A DNA stretch of 64,000 nucleotides from Streptomyces sp. NBC_01335 (lineage in GTDB: Bacteria > Actinomycetota > Actinomycetes > Streptomycetales > Streptomycetaceae): assembly GCF_035953295.1 (NCBI RefSeq), contig NZ_CP108370.1, forward strand, positions 7,797,001 through 7,861,000, in the 5' to 3' direction. The position numbers and the translations under genes are program-made. Of the stretch, positions 1 to 8,292 are shown piece after piece. The notes under the pieces are model-generated. The model had not been told where the DNA came from. It saw only the letters and a program-made list of their open reading frames with translations, and made no database searches. The number at the start of each line of letters is the position of its first letter. Position 1 is the stretch's first letter.

Positions 1-2
1 GG

Positions 3-607
3 GTCGAGAACGCCCCCGACCCGCGGATCGTCGAGCCCACCGACGCGATCGTCCGGATCACCCTGGCCGGACCGTCACCGTCACCGTGATCGGCGACGGC
101 GCGGTGGGCCTGTCCGCCGTGCTGGCCTCGGCCCGCATGGGCGCCGAGCGCATCATCCTCATGGGCCGCCACACCTCCCGCACCGACCTCGGCAAGGAAT
201 GGGGCGCCACCGAGGTCGTCGCCGAACGCGGCGAGGAGGGCGTCGCCCAGGTGATGGACCTGACCGGCGGCGCAGGTTCCCACGCCGTCCTGGAGGCGGT
301 CGGGCTGATGCCCGCCTACGAGCAGGCGTACGGCATCGTCCGCCCCGGCGGGGTCATCTCCCGCGTCGGAGTGCCGCAGTACGAGGAGGCCCCGGTCGGC
401 TTCGGCTCGCTGTTCGGGAAGAACGCACAGCTCGCCGGTGGGCCTGCCCCGGTCCGCGCCTACCTGGAACCCGCGATCGAGGACGTGCTCGCCGGCCGCA
501 TCGACCCCGGCAGGGTCTTCGACCACGAGGTCGGTCTCGACCAGGTCGCCGACGCCTACCGGGCGATGGACGACCGCAGCCGCCTCAAGGTGATGGTGCG
601 CCCGTGA
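3..607 (+). pseudogene. Zinc-type alcohol dehydrogenase with internal deletion
   Basis: The window opens inside the N-terminal part of a zinc-dependent alcohol dehydrogenase (frame from base 3, reading PDPRIVEPTDAIVRIT). That frame hits a stop at about base 87. From about base 71 a different frame gives the Rossmann half (VTVIGDGAVGLSAVLA) and runs to a normal C-terminus at 607. The family is about 340 residues long. Roughly 130 residues between the two parts are absent, including the Cys/His/Glu zinc ligands, and the halves are out of frame. The C-terminal piece could still be made from a GTG at 86 but would be only a cofactor-binding domain. I infer a dead gene; a misassembly would look the same. 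The stop overlaps the GTG of the next gene, so both once formed an operon. Confidence 0.75.
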
Positions 608-957
608 CCGCCCGCAAGCCCAACCCCGCAGCCACCGCCGCGCACGAGCGGCTCTTCCCCGGCCAGGTCTCCACGCTCGCCGTCACCGACCCGGAACTGA
701 CCGAGTACTTCGACAACTTCGCCTTCGACGAGGTCCTGCGCCACACCGGCGACCTGGACGAGCGCACCCGGCTGATGACCCAGCTGGCGGCGATGATCGC
801 GGTCGGCGCTGTCTCCGAGTACCGGGTGATGCTCGGCGCCGCCCTCACCGTCGGCGTCACGCCGGTGGAGGCGAAGGAGATCGTTCCGGCGCACACGCCG
901 GGCCGGTGCGGGCCTCCCGGCAAGTCACCGAACTCGCCCTCGGCGTACCGCACCTGA
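604..957 (+). pseudogene. Truncated carboxymuconolactone decarboxylase family protein
   Basis: A GTG start at 604 overlaps the stop of the dehydrogenase remnant. The first about 97 residues are a normal start of the longer carboxymuconolactone decarboxylase family (LFPGQVSTLAVTDPELTEYF, then LMTQLAAMIAVGAVSEYRVM, ending VTPVEAKEIV). After that the reading turns into a low-complexity tail (PAHTPGRCGPPGKSPNSP) and stops at 957. Members of this family are about 250 residues with a second repeat, so more than half is missing. Together with the preceding deleted dehydrogenase this suggests a decaying two-gene redox operon. Whether the short product folds is unknown. Confidence 0.65.
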
Positions 958-988
958 CGTGTTTCCCGCGATTCCTCGCCACCAAGAA

Positions 989-1009
989 CCTGGACATGTA
1001 CTGTCCTGG
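989..1009. promoter_or_regulatory. Palindrome in front of the Rrf2 gene
   Basis: CCTGGACA and TGTCCTGG face each other across a 5-base centre (7 of 8 pairs match) and end two bases before the ATG at 1012. A -10-like TACTGT (999-1004) lies inside it at the distance expected for a leaderless transcript, and there is no ribosome binding site. Autoregulatory binding by the Rrf2 protein is an inference. Confidence 0.45.
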
Positions 1010-1011
1010 TC

Positions 1012-1491
1012 ATGCGGATGAGCGCGGGAGTCGAGTGGGGGCTGCACTGCTGCCTGACGTTGGCATGGCTCGGGGACACCGAGGCGGTGTCGACGGCGAA
1101 GCTCGCGGTCTGGTTCGACCTGCCACCGGCCTACCTGAACAAGCAGTTGCAGGCGCTGAACCGGGCGGGCATCCTCACCTCGACTCCGGGGCCCCGGGGC
1201 GGGTTCCGGCTGGCCCGGCGGCCCGAGCGGATCACGCTCATGGATGTCGTCGCCGCCGTCGACGGCGCGGACGACCTCTTCCAGTGCACCGAGATCCGGC
1301 AGCGCGGAGCGGGAGCGGAGGCCCCGGTCCAGGAGTTCCGGCAGCCGTGCGGCATCGCCGGCGCGATGCTCCGGGCCGAACTGGCGTGGCGCCGGGAGCT
1401 CGCCGCGCAGACCCTGGCGGACGTGATGGCCGCCGCACCCGCCTCCGCCGCCGAACGCGCCCGGCGCCACCACGCGCGCGTCAGCGGCTGA
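1012..1491 (+). CDS. Rrf2 family transcriptional regulator
   Basis: This 159-residue protein has the typical size and winged-helix fold pattern of Rrf2 regulators. An N-terminal helix (MSAGVEWGLHCCLTLAWL) is followed by a recognition region (LPPAYLNKQLQALNRAGIL) and the wing (GPRGGFRLARRPERITLMDV). Two cysteines in the second half (FQCTEI near residue 90 and QPCGIAG near residue 115) sit where iron-sulfur or redox-sensing members carry theirs; the usual three-cysteine cluster is not complete. The ATG at 1012 has no Shine-Dalgarno sequence and may be leaderless. Downstream lies a repeat array and then an MFS exporter in the same direction, which the protein may control. The effector is unknown. 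Confidence 0.88.
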   Translation: MRMSAGVEWGLHCCLTLAWLGDTEAVSTAKLAVWFDLPPAYLNKQLQALNRAGILTSTPGPRGGFRLARRPERITLMDVVAAVDGADDLFQCTEIRQRGAGAEAPVQEFRQPCGIAGAMLRAELAWRRELAAQTLADVMAAAPASAAERARRHHARVSG

Positions 1492-1596
1492 CCCCCCGCG
1501 TCGGCCGCTGATGCGCGTATCGGTCGGCTGACGCACGACACGTCGGGCCGCTGACATGCGTATCGGTGGGCTGACGTGCGCGTCGGTGGATGACCG
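1477..1596. repeat. Six imperfect copies of a 20-bp repeat after the Rrf2 stop codon
   Basis: A core close to TCGGCCGCTGA recurs with its first T at 1481, 1501, 1520, 1543, 1563 and 1583, so spacing is 19-23 bases. The first copy contains the stop codon of the Rrf2 gene and the last ends about 45 bases before the MFS start. The spacing of about two helical turns would suit cooperative protein binding, but slippage-derived duplication of the gene end is equally possible. Confidence 0.7.
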
Positions 1597-1640
1597 TCTG
1601 CGGCACCCGTGGAACCAACACACACCTGAGGAGAATCTGG

Positions 1641-2921
1641 ATGTCCAGTGTCTCGATTTTATCCGGTAGCCGACCGGCCGGCCGCGGGACGCCGACGGGT
1701 CGGAGTGGACTGTCGTCCACCCTGGTACTGGCCCTGGGCACCCTCGCCGTCGGCACGGACGCCTTCGTCGTCGCCGGATTCCTGCCGTCGATGGCCGACG
1801 AGCTGCACGTGTCGTCGACCGCGGCCGGACAGTCCGTCACGGTGTTCGCGGCGGCCTACGCCGTCCTCTCGCCCGTCCTCGCCACGGCGACCGTCCGGCT
1901 GCCCCGCCGGGCCCTGCTGGTCGCCGCGCTGATCACGCTCGGCCTGGCCAACGTGGGGTCGGCGCTCGCACCGAACCTGGCCGTACTGCTCGTCAGCCGG
2001 GTCGTCGCCGCCGCCGGCGCGGCGGCCTACACGCCGACCGCCGGGGCGGTGGGCGCCGCGCTCGTACGACCCGAACTCCGGACCCGGGCCATGGCCGTGG
2101 TCATCGGCGGCCTGACCGCCGCGACCGCGCTGGGCGTACCGCTGGGCAACCTGGCCGAACACTGGCTGGGCTGGCGGACCGCCCTCTCCGTCGTGGCCGG
2201 GCTGTGCCTGCTCTTCGCCCTCGGCGTGCGCCTGATCATGCCGGCCCTGCCGGGCAACGTACGCGTACCGCTGCGCACCCGGCTCACCGTGCTGCGCCGG
2301 CCCGCCGTCCTCGCCGTACTGCCGCTCACCGTGCTCGGCATGGGTGCCGCCTACACCGCCTACGCCTACAGCGTTCCGGTCCTGCGGGCGGTGCGGGTGC
2401 CGGACAGCGCGGACCTGTGGATGCTCCTCCTGTACGGGCTGGGCGCCGTCCTCGGCAACCTGGCGTCCGGGTACGCCACCGACCGCTGGGGCTCCGTCCG
2501 GGTCCTGACCACCGGCTACACCGGCATGGTGCTCGCCCTCGGTCTGCTCACCTGGGTCGCCGCCACGCACCTCTCGCCGGCGCTCCTGGTCGGCGTGCTC
2601 GTCCTGCTCTGGGGAGCGAGCAGCTGGTGCCAGACGCCCGCCCAGCAGCACCGGCTCATCGAAATCGCCCCGCAGGAGGCCCCGTTGGTGGTCTCCCTCA
2701 ACTCGTCCGGGATCTACCTCGGCATCGGCCTCGGCACCGTGCTCGGTGGAATCGCCCTTCCGCACGGGACGACCCTCGTGTGCGGCCTGGGGGCGGTGCT
2801 CGCGATCGCCGCCCTGGTGTTCCTGCGGATCACCGCGCGCGGCGGTACGCAGAAGCTGACGCGCGTTCCCGCCGCGGGTTGCCGCCACCGCGCGGTGACG
2901 GCAGGACCCGCGTGCCGCTGA
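1641..2921 (+). CDS. MFS transporter, drug-efflux type
   Basis: A 426-residue major facilitator protein of the DHA1 (AraJ/Cmr-like) kind with about twelve membrane segments. The opening helix reads LGTLAVGTDAFVVAGFLPSM, a signature region of proton-driven drug exporters in this family, and the mid-protein loop between helices 6 and 7 is short and basic. The ATG at 1641 is preceded by GAGGAGA at good distance, which decides the start; the reading frame is open further upstream but without a ribosome site. It follows an Rrf2 regulator and a 20-bp repeat array that may hold its promoter control. Substrate cannot be told from sequence; amphenicol or other small hydrophobic compounds are exported by relatives. 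Confidence 0.88.
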   Translation: MSSVSILSGSRPAGRGTPTGRSGLSSTLVLALGTLAVGTDAFVVAGFLPSMADELHVSSTAAGQSVTVFAAAYAVLSPVLATATVRLPRRALLVAALITLGLANVGSALAPNLAVLLVSRVVAAAGAAAYTPTAGAVGAALVRPELRTRAMAVVIGGLTAATALGVPLGNLAEHWLGWRTALSVVAGLCLLFALGVRLIMPALPGNVRVPLRTRLTVLRRPAVLAVLPLTVLGMGAAYTAYAYSVPVLRAVRVPDSADLWMLLLYGLGAVLGNLASGYATDRWGSVRVLTTGYTGMVLALGLLTWVAATHLSPALLVGVLVLLWGASSWCQTPAQQHRLIEIAPQEAPLVVSLNSSGIYLGIGLGTVLGGIALPHGTTLVCGLGAVLAIAALVFLRITARGGTQKLTRVPAAGCRHRAVTAGPACR

Positions 2922-2936
2922 GTACGCGGCCCCGCG

Positions 2937-4958
2937 TCAGCGCCGGGAGCCGCGCTCCGCCTGGTTCATCAGGTCGAAGAAGGTGTCGCCGCGCACCACT
3001 TCGAACGGCGAGCCGAGCAGCTCGACCAGCTCGGCGGCATCGCCCGGCGTCCAGCTCCAGGCGTTGATCGCGCCCGCGACGAACAGGGGAGCGGTGCCGT
3101 CCCAGCCCTCGATGTGTTTCAGCAGCCCGTCCCGGTACTCCGCGGCCTTCCCCTGCGGAAAGAAGTTGCCGATCACCGGCAGGCCGGCCGGCCTGGTCCG
3201 CAGGTCCCCGGTCTCCCAGGACTGGACGACGCCGCGCAGCGGGGTGTTCCGCCGGTAGGAGTCGGCGATCCGCTCGTCGAACGGCATCCACCCGTCGCCC
3301 GTCGTGCTGCGCTGGTTGTACGCGTACACCAGGTCCATGCCGGTCCGGCGCAGGAAGCGTCCGGTGAGTTCGGTGTAGGCGTCCAGGGCGCCGGCGGGCC
3401 AGGAGCCCGGGTAGGTGTAACCGGCGCCGGAGGGACCGGAGATGAGCAGGTCGTTGGCGGTGGCGCTGTTCTGGTAGTACGCGAGCAGTGCGGGGCCGAT
3501 GTCCGCGAGCAGCGGGCTGACCGTCCAGTTGAGCGGCACGCTGCCCCGCGCGGGGTCTTCCCAGATCGTGCGCATGTGGCGCTGGCAGTACTGGATGTTG
3601 TCGCCCTCGCCGAAGGTGAGGGTGAGGTAGACGCGGTTGCCGAGCTCGGCCTTCGGCCTCGTACGGACCCTGTCCGAGATCTTCGCGGACACCCCGGCGT
3701 GCACGGTGCCGTTCATGAAGAAGTCCGCGGGCACCACCTCGATGCCGTGCTGGGAGGCCCGGTCGACGCCGCCCCACTCGCCCGCCACGTCGTTGGAGAA
3801 CCAGCCGGCGTACGGCGTGGTGGGCTCGACCCGGCTGAAGACCTCGTCGAGGAGTGCGCCCGTCTCGCCGGACGGAGGCAGCCAGACGACCATGGCCCGG
3901 CTCGCGACCGCGTAGTCCCGGAAGTACGGGAACGGCTCGACCCGGGTCGGCGAAGTGGCGGTCGCGGACACCAGGTACTGGTTCCACACGTCGGCCTCGA
4001 CCAGGAGCTGCCGGGTGCCGGACGGCGGAGTGAAGTGGTAGATGAAGTAACCGCCCCCGTCGGAGAACCGGTTGGCGTCCCCGCCGATGGAGGAGCCGGA
4101 ACCGTCGAAGAGGAACGGCGCCTCGGCAGCCGTACCGGGCGCGAAGGAGGCGATCACCTGGCCGTCCGCCTTCACCACGACCGAACCGACCGAAGCGCCC
4201 CATCCGTCGTCGCCGAACGAGTCCTGGAAGCGCAGGTAGACACCGTCGCCGCCGGAGAGTTCCGCACTCACGTCGAAGGCGCGGACCTGCCGGTTCGACG
4301 AATCACGGATACGCTCGCGCTCCCGCGCGATCTCGCGCCAGCTCACCTGGGGGGTCTGCACCGTCCGGGTCGGCGGCAGACCGGCCAGCAGCGTGTGGGT
4401 GCAGCGCGGGAAGAGATGCTCCAACTGCCAGCGGTACGTGGCGAGTACGTCGTCCGCGTCGAAACGCCCGCGCAGATCGGCCACGGTCTTCAGCCCGTAC
4501 GCACGGGCCTGTTCGGCGGTGGCGGCGACGGCGTTCTCCAGCCCGGCCAGGGTGGTCGCGACGTTCACGGAGTCCGGTACGCCGGGATCGTGCAGGACCG
4601 CGCCGCGTATCTCACCCCGGTAACGGGCTACCAGGTCCAGCGCGCGGTCGTGGCGGGTGACCCGGGCACCGGTGCTCGGGAGCCAGTCGGAGTCGACTCC
4701 GCTGCCGTCGAAGTCGAAATAGAGGCGCGGACTACGGCGGTTGACCACTCCCTGAAGGGTCGTCAGCAGCAGTTGGTCGTTTCCGTCGAGAGAGCCGACA
4801 CCGGCGACGTCGAGCCGGGTGGGACGGCCGAACGACGGCAACAGCCGCGCTGTGGCACGGCTTTCCGCCGCGCCGGCCCGAGGGGAGAAGAAGATCCCGG
4901 GACCGCCGCCCGCGAGAGCTGCTCCGCCCGCCTGCAGAAGAGTTCTTCGGGACACCAT
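2937..4958 (-). CDS. GxGYxYP family protein, Tat-exported putative carbohydrate-active enzyme
   Basis: This 673-residue protein begins with a twin-arginine-type signal (SRRTLLQAGGAALAGG, cleavage expected near AGAAES). The defining family motif is present as GAGYTYP at about residues 511-517, inside GPSGAGYTYPGSWP. The family (GxGYxYP N- and C-terminal domains) is found beside polysaccharide-degrading genes and is regarded as a putative glycoside hydrolase; no activity is firmly established to my knowledge. The length is typical and no key region appears broken. It has its own promoter region with two LacI-type operators (4998-5034), which supports sugar-responsive expression. The neighbours on both sides are unrelated genes, so it is probably monocistronic. 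Confidence 0.85.
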   Translation of the reverse strand: MVSRRTLLQAGGAALAGGGPGIFFSPRAGAAESRATARLLPSFGRPTRLDVAGVGSLDGNDQLLLTTLQGVVNRRSPRLYFDFDGSGVDSDWLPSTGARVTRHDRALDLVARYRGEIRGAVLHDPGVPDSVNVATTLAGLENAVAATAEQARAYGLKTVADLRGRFDADDVLATYRWQLEHLFPRCTHTLLAGLPPTRTVQTPQVSWREIARERERIRDSSNRQVRAFDVSAELSGGDGVYLRFQDSFGDDGWGASVGSVVVKADGQVIASFAPGTAAEAPFLFDGSGSSIGGDANRFSDGGGYFIYHFTPPSGTRQLLVEADVWNQYLVSATATSPTRVEPFPYFRDYAVASRAMVVWLPPSGETGALLDEVFSRVEPTTPYAGWFSNDVAGEWGGVDRASQHGIEVVPADFFMNGTVHAGVSAKISDRVRTRPKAELGNRVYLTLTFGEGDNIQYCQRHMRTIWEDPARGSVPLNWTVSPLLADIGPALLAYYQNSATANDLLISGPSGAGYTYPGSWPAGALDAYTELTGRFLRRTGMDLVYAYNQRSTTGDGWMPFDERIADSYRRNTPLRGVVQSWETGDLRTRPAGLPVIGNFFPQGKAAEYRDGLLKHIEGWDGTAPLFVAGAINAWSWTPGDAAELVELLGSPFEVVRGDTFFDLMNQAERGSRR

Positions 4959-4997
4959 CGGCGATCACTGCTCCTTGGGGGAGGGGGCGGCTGCGGT

Positions 4998-5034
4998 GTG
5001 ACATCGTTGTCAAGTTCGGTGACATCGTTGTCAA
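4998..5034. promoter_or_regulatory. Two LacI-type operators in direct repeat
   Basis: GTGACATCGTTGTCAA occurs at 4998-5013 and again at 5019-5034, 21 bases apart (two helical turns). Each contains the inverted repeat TGACA-N4-TGTCA, the shape of operators bound by LacI-family sugar repressors in streptomycetes. They lie about 40-75 bases upstream of the GxGYxYP start. No LacI gene lies in the window. Confidence 0.7.
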
Positions 5035-5186
5035 ACCATCGGTGAACGTAGTGCCGGGCCCGGGAGTTGTCCATGGCTCGCGCAAGGAAGCACCCTCGGT
5101 GCACCCCCATTTGATCCACTTCACGGCAATGCTGACCCGGGGTACAAGGCGAGCGCGACCGACCGGCGGGGGTTTCGGCATACGTC

Positions 5187-6824
5187 CTAAGGTGTCCGGC
5201 GGCCGGCTTCGCCCGTCCGGCCGCGGTGGGCCAGCAGGCGCTGCGCGGCGGACAGCGCGGCCCCACCGCCACGCCCGGAACGGAGCGCGGCCCGGGCCGC
5301 GTTGGCCCCGGGGGCGCCGTGCACCCCGCCGCCCGGATGGGCGGAAGCGGAGGCCAGGTAGAGCCGTTTCACCGGCGTCTCGGGGCGGCCCGTGCCCGGT
5401 ACCGGACGGAACACCAACTGCTGGTGCATCGAGGCCGTTCCACCGTTGATCGCGCCGTTGCGGAGGTTGCCGTCAGCCGCTTCGAGCGCGCCCGGCGACA
5501 GGATCCGCCTGGCGCGGACGCGGTCGCGGAACCCGGGGGCGTACCGCTCCACCTGCCGCTCCACCCGGTCCGCCATCCGCTCCTGCTCCCCGGCGTCCCA
5601 CGTGCCCGTGAGCCCGTCCGTCCCGGCGTCCGCCTTCACCCGGTGCGGCACGTGCGTGTAGGCCCACGCCGACTCGGTGCCCAGCGGCGAACGCGTCGCG
5701 TCCGCGGTGGTCATCTGCCCGCAGAGGAGGAACGGGCGGTCGGGAACCAGACCCCGGGCGATCTGTGCCGCCCACCGGGTCAGCTCGTCCACGCCCTCCG
5801 CGAGGTGCACCGTGCCGGCCCCGGCGGCGGCCGGTGCGCTCCACGGGACCGGTCCGTCCAGCGCCCAGTCCACCTTGAACGTGGCGAAGTCCCACTCGAA
5901 CCGGCGCATGTCGTCGAGGATCCGCGGCGGCAGGTGTTCCGCCCGGACCAGCGACGTGTACAGGCTGGGCGCCGACACGTCCGCGAGCACCGCCCGCCGG
6001 GCGGGAACGCCCTCCCCGGTGGCCGTACGGACGCCCACGGCGCGGCCCTGCCGCACAACCACCTCGGTGACCCGCTGCCCGCACCGCACGTCGCCGCCGC
6101 GCGACCGCAACCGCCGCACCAGCGCCCCGGTCAGGGCCCCGGCGCCCCCGACCGGTACGGGAAAGCCGTAGGACTGCCCCAGCATCGCCATCAGCCAGCC
6201 GAAACCGCCGCTGCCGGCCGCCTCGGGCGCCAGGTCCGCGTGCAACGCGTTGCCGGCCAGCAGCAGTTTGCCCCCCTCGCCGAGGAACTCCTCGTCCCCC
6301 AGCCTGCGTACCGGCAGGACGAGGCTGCGGGCGAGCCGCAGCCCGCCCGCAGCCCGGAGCCGTGCCGCCAGCACGCTTCCAGCGCGGACGGGCGGAAATG
6401 GGGAGAAGAGGGCCTTGACGATGTCGTCCCCGAGCCGGTCCCACACGCGGCAGAGTCCGAGCCAGCCCTCGCCGTCCCCCTGCGCGAAGCCGTCCAGGGC
6501 GCCCGCCGTCACCGTCCGGTCGCGGTCCAGCACCGCGCAGCGGCCGTCGAGCAGCGGATGGGCGAGCACGTGCGGTGCGTGGCTCCAACGCAGCCCCTCC
6601 CGGCCCAGGTCCAGGGCGGACAGCACGGGGGAGGCCGCGGCGAGAGGGTAGAACGAGCTGAACATGTCGCTGACGTAGTCGGGATGGACCTCCCGGTCGC
6701 TGCGGACGGCACCACCTGGTTCCGGCTGTTCCTCCAGGACCTCGACGCTCCAGCCCGCGTCGGCCAGTACGTTCGCCGCGACCAGGCCGTTGGGGCCACT
6801 TCCGATCACCACCGCGTCGACCAT
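5187..6824 (-). CDS. NAD(P)/FAD-dependent oxidoreductase, phytoene desaturase-like
   Basis: A 545-residue flavoprotein. Residues 3-30 form a clear dinucleotide-binding motif (VVIGSGPNGLVAANVLADAG followed by an acidic residue on the second strand, VEVLEEQ). The C-terminal FAD-binding part has the family pattern around LYLASASAHPGGGVHGAPG, which matches the phytoene desaturase/FAD amine oxidase superfamily. Actinobacterial members of this group next to SRPBCC proteins are mostly uncharacterised and need not act on carotenoids; no other carotenoid gene is here. It is the second gene of a likely operon with the SRPBCC protein, about 95 bases downstream of it. Confidence 0.82.
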   Translation of the reverse strand: MVDAVVIGSGPNGLVAANVLADAGWSVEVLEEQPEPGGAVRSDREVHPDYVSDMFSSFYPLAAASPVLSALDLGREGLRWSHAPHVLAHPLLDGRCAVLDRDRTVTAGALDGFAQGDGEGWLGLCRVWDRLGDDIVKALFSPFPPVRAGSVLAARLRAAGGLRLARSLVLPVRRLGDEEFLGEGGKLLLAGNALHADLAPEAAGSGGFGWLMAMLGQSYGFPVPVGGAGALTGALVRRLRSRGGDVRCGQRVTEVVVRQGRAVGVRTATGEGVPARRAVLADVSAPSLYTSLVRAEHLPPRILDDMRRFEWDFATFKVDWALDGPVPWSAPAAAGAGTVHLAEGVDELTRWAAQIARGLVPDRPFLLCGQMTTADATRSPLGTESAWAYTHVPHRVKADAGTDGLTGTWDAGEQERMADRVERQVERYAPGFRDRVRARRILSPGALEAADGNLRNGAINGGTASMHQQLVFRPVPGTGRPETPVKRLYLASASAHPGGGVHGAPGANAARAALRSGRGGGAALSAAQRLLAHRGRTGEAGRRTP

Positions 6825-6919
6825 GGTGCCGCCCTTCGGTGCGATGCCGCCGTGCTGTGCCGTGCCGTGGAGTGCCGGGTTGTGCCGTGGAGTGGGGTGC
6901 CGGGCCGCCGTCGGAGCGG

Positions 6920-7366
6920 TCAGGACGGCGGGTGCGACTTCTTCTCGACCAGCCTGGCGAGCCGCGTAAGCATGCTGCGGTGGCGGATCTGGAGCGCCGC
7001 GTCCAGCAGTGCGTTGTGCAGGGTGGCTCCCAGGCCCTTCAACGGGTGCTCGTCGACGATGACGAGGGTCTTGTCACCCCAGGGACGGATGTCGAAGGCG
7101 ATCCGCGCCGACCCCAGCGGACCGCCGCTCGCCTCCAGTTCCAGTGCGCCGGGCCTCTCCATACGGCGGACCACCGTGCGGCCGCTGACCTCCTTCGGGC
7201 CCACGCGCAGGACGTACGTGATCGAGGACCCCACTTCCGGCCACACGCCCGACTCCGGCCGGGACCGCTGGGTCCCGACCACCCACTCCCCGTAGAGGGC
7301 CGGGTCCTCCAGCACGTCCCACACCGCAGCCGGCGGCCGGTCGATGAGATGGTGACGGACAGCCAT
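6920..7366 (-). CDS. SRPBCC family protein
   Basis: A 148-residue START/Bet v1-like protein. The opening RPPAAVWDVLEDPALYGEWV is the characteristic first helix-strand region of polyketide cyclase/dehydrase and lipid-transport SRPBCC proteins, and the final helix (LTRLARLVEKKSH) is present. The family binds hydrophobic ligands in a deep cavity. The start at 7366 is chosen because GAGGAG sits just upstream; the frame is open further but encodes a low-complexity arginine-rich stretch. It heads an apparent two-gene operon with the FAD oxidoreductase, so it may present or take the product of that enzyme; this is inference. Confidence 0.82.
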   Translation of the reverse strand: MAVRHHLIDRPPAAVWDVLEDPALYGEWVVGTQRSRPESGVWPEVGSSITYVLRVGPKEVSGRTVVRRMERPGALELEASGGPLGSARIAFDIRPWGDKTLVIVDEHPLKGLGATLHNALLDAALQIRHRSMLTRLARLVEKKSHPPS

Positions 7367-7696
7367 GATTCTCCTCGGGGTGTCGTGGGGGGAACCCGGA
7401 AGCCGCCGCCCCTCGGACCCCGCGCCGACGGGACCTCGACCGCTCACCGGACGGGACCGCCTCCCCACCCCGATTGAACCGCGCTCGCGGCGATCGCGCA
7501 GGTCGGCCACGCACTGCGTCACGGGCTCCGGGCACCGGTGACGCAGGACGCCGGGGTCGGACTGAGGTGGCTCCGACGGAGAGGGCGCGCCCCGGTCCGG
7601 CGGCGACCGACCGGGTGCGGCGCGCTCTCTCGGCCGACCGGGGGCGGGGCCGCCGTGGTCGTGCGCGGCAGCCCCGGCCTCCCGCGGCCGCTCCTC

Positions 7697-8167
7697 TCAG
7701 CGCCCCCCGCGGTCCTCGTCCTCGTCGTCGATCACGTGCACTGCGGCCTCCTCGGCCGAGGCCGCACCGCCGTCGATGCCGACGTCCTCGGCGATGACGT
7801 CCGTGTTCCGGCCGGTCGGGTCGTCGGCCGCACTGAGGCGCCCGGCCCTCGGCCCGCCCTCGATCCGTTCCTCCGGCTCGCCCTCGCCGTCCGGGAGGTC
7901 GCCGATGCCGTCGCCCTCGGGCGGGGCGACGTCGGCGACCTCCTGGGCGAGACGCTGGTCCAAGGACTCGCCACGGTGTTCCTCGTCCCCCGTGGTGCCG
8001 TACTTGTCCACCCCCAGCGGACGCTCCGGAGGCGAATAGCCCTCCTCCATCTGGTCGTCCAGGGTGCGTTCGCCGAGCGCGTCCTCCATATCGAGCTCGT
8101 CGTTGGGCGGGTCCTGGCCGTCGTCCTGCGGCTGGTAGACGTCGTCGCCGCGCGCTTCCTCCGGCAT
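7697..8167 (-). CDS. DUF5709 domain protein, acidic
   Basis: A 156-residue, very acidic protein. The stretch LDDQMEEGYSPPERPLGVDK followed by HRGESLDQRLAQEVADV matches the DUF5709 family, which is common in streptomycetes and has no assigned function. The protein is predicted to be mostly disordered with alternating acidic clusters and ends in a run of Asp/Glu before a glycine-rich tip. The ATG at 8167 has AAGGAG upstream. No membrane segment is visible. It lies between the SRPBCC operon and the small basic protein gene, all on the same strand, but the gaps of more than 100 bases suggest separate transcription. Confidence 0.8.
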   Translation of the reverse strand: MPEEARGDDVYQPQDDGQDPPNDELDMEDALGERTLDDQMEEGYSPPERPLGVDKYGTTGDEEHRGESLDQRLAQEVADVAPPEGDGIGDLPDGEGEPEERIEGGPRAGRLSAADDPTGRNTDVIAEDVGIDGGAASAEEAAVHVIDDEDEDRGGR

Positions 8168-8292
8168 CACTTGCTCCTTCACGTTCGGGTGGAATGGGCA
8201 GCGGCGCACCGGACCGCCGTTCGCTCGTGGGAAGTGCCACGGGTGCACGGCGCGTCACGCTCGTGCCGACCCGGCCCGGCGGGGCGGTCGCG

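Noticed and set aside
604..957. The frame at 906-1010 as a separate gene following the truncated decarboxylase
   Set aside because: Its translation runs into the Rrf2 gene in another frame and shows no family resemblance.
3114..5045. 643-residue plus-strand frame opposite the GxGYxYP gene
   Set aside because: Antisense to a gene with a clear signal peptide and family motif; translation is repetitive and unlike any family.
5187..7366. Carotenoid biosynthesis cluster
   Set aside because: Only a phytoene desaturase-like flavoprotein and a SRPBCC protein are present; no crtB, crtE or lycopene cyclase nearby.
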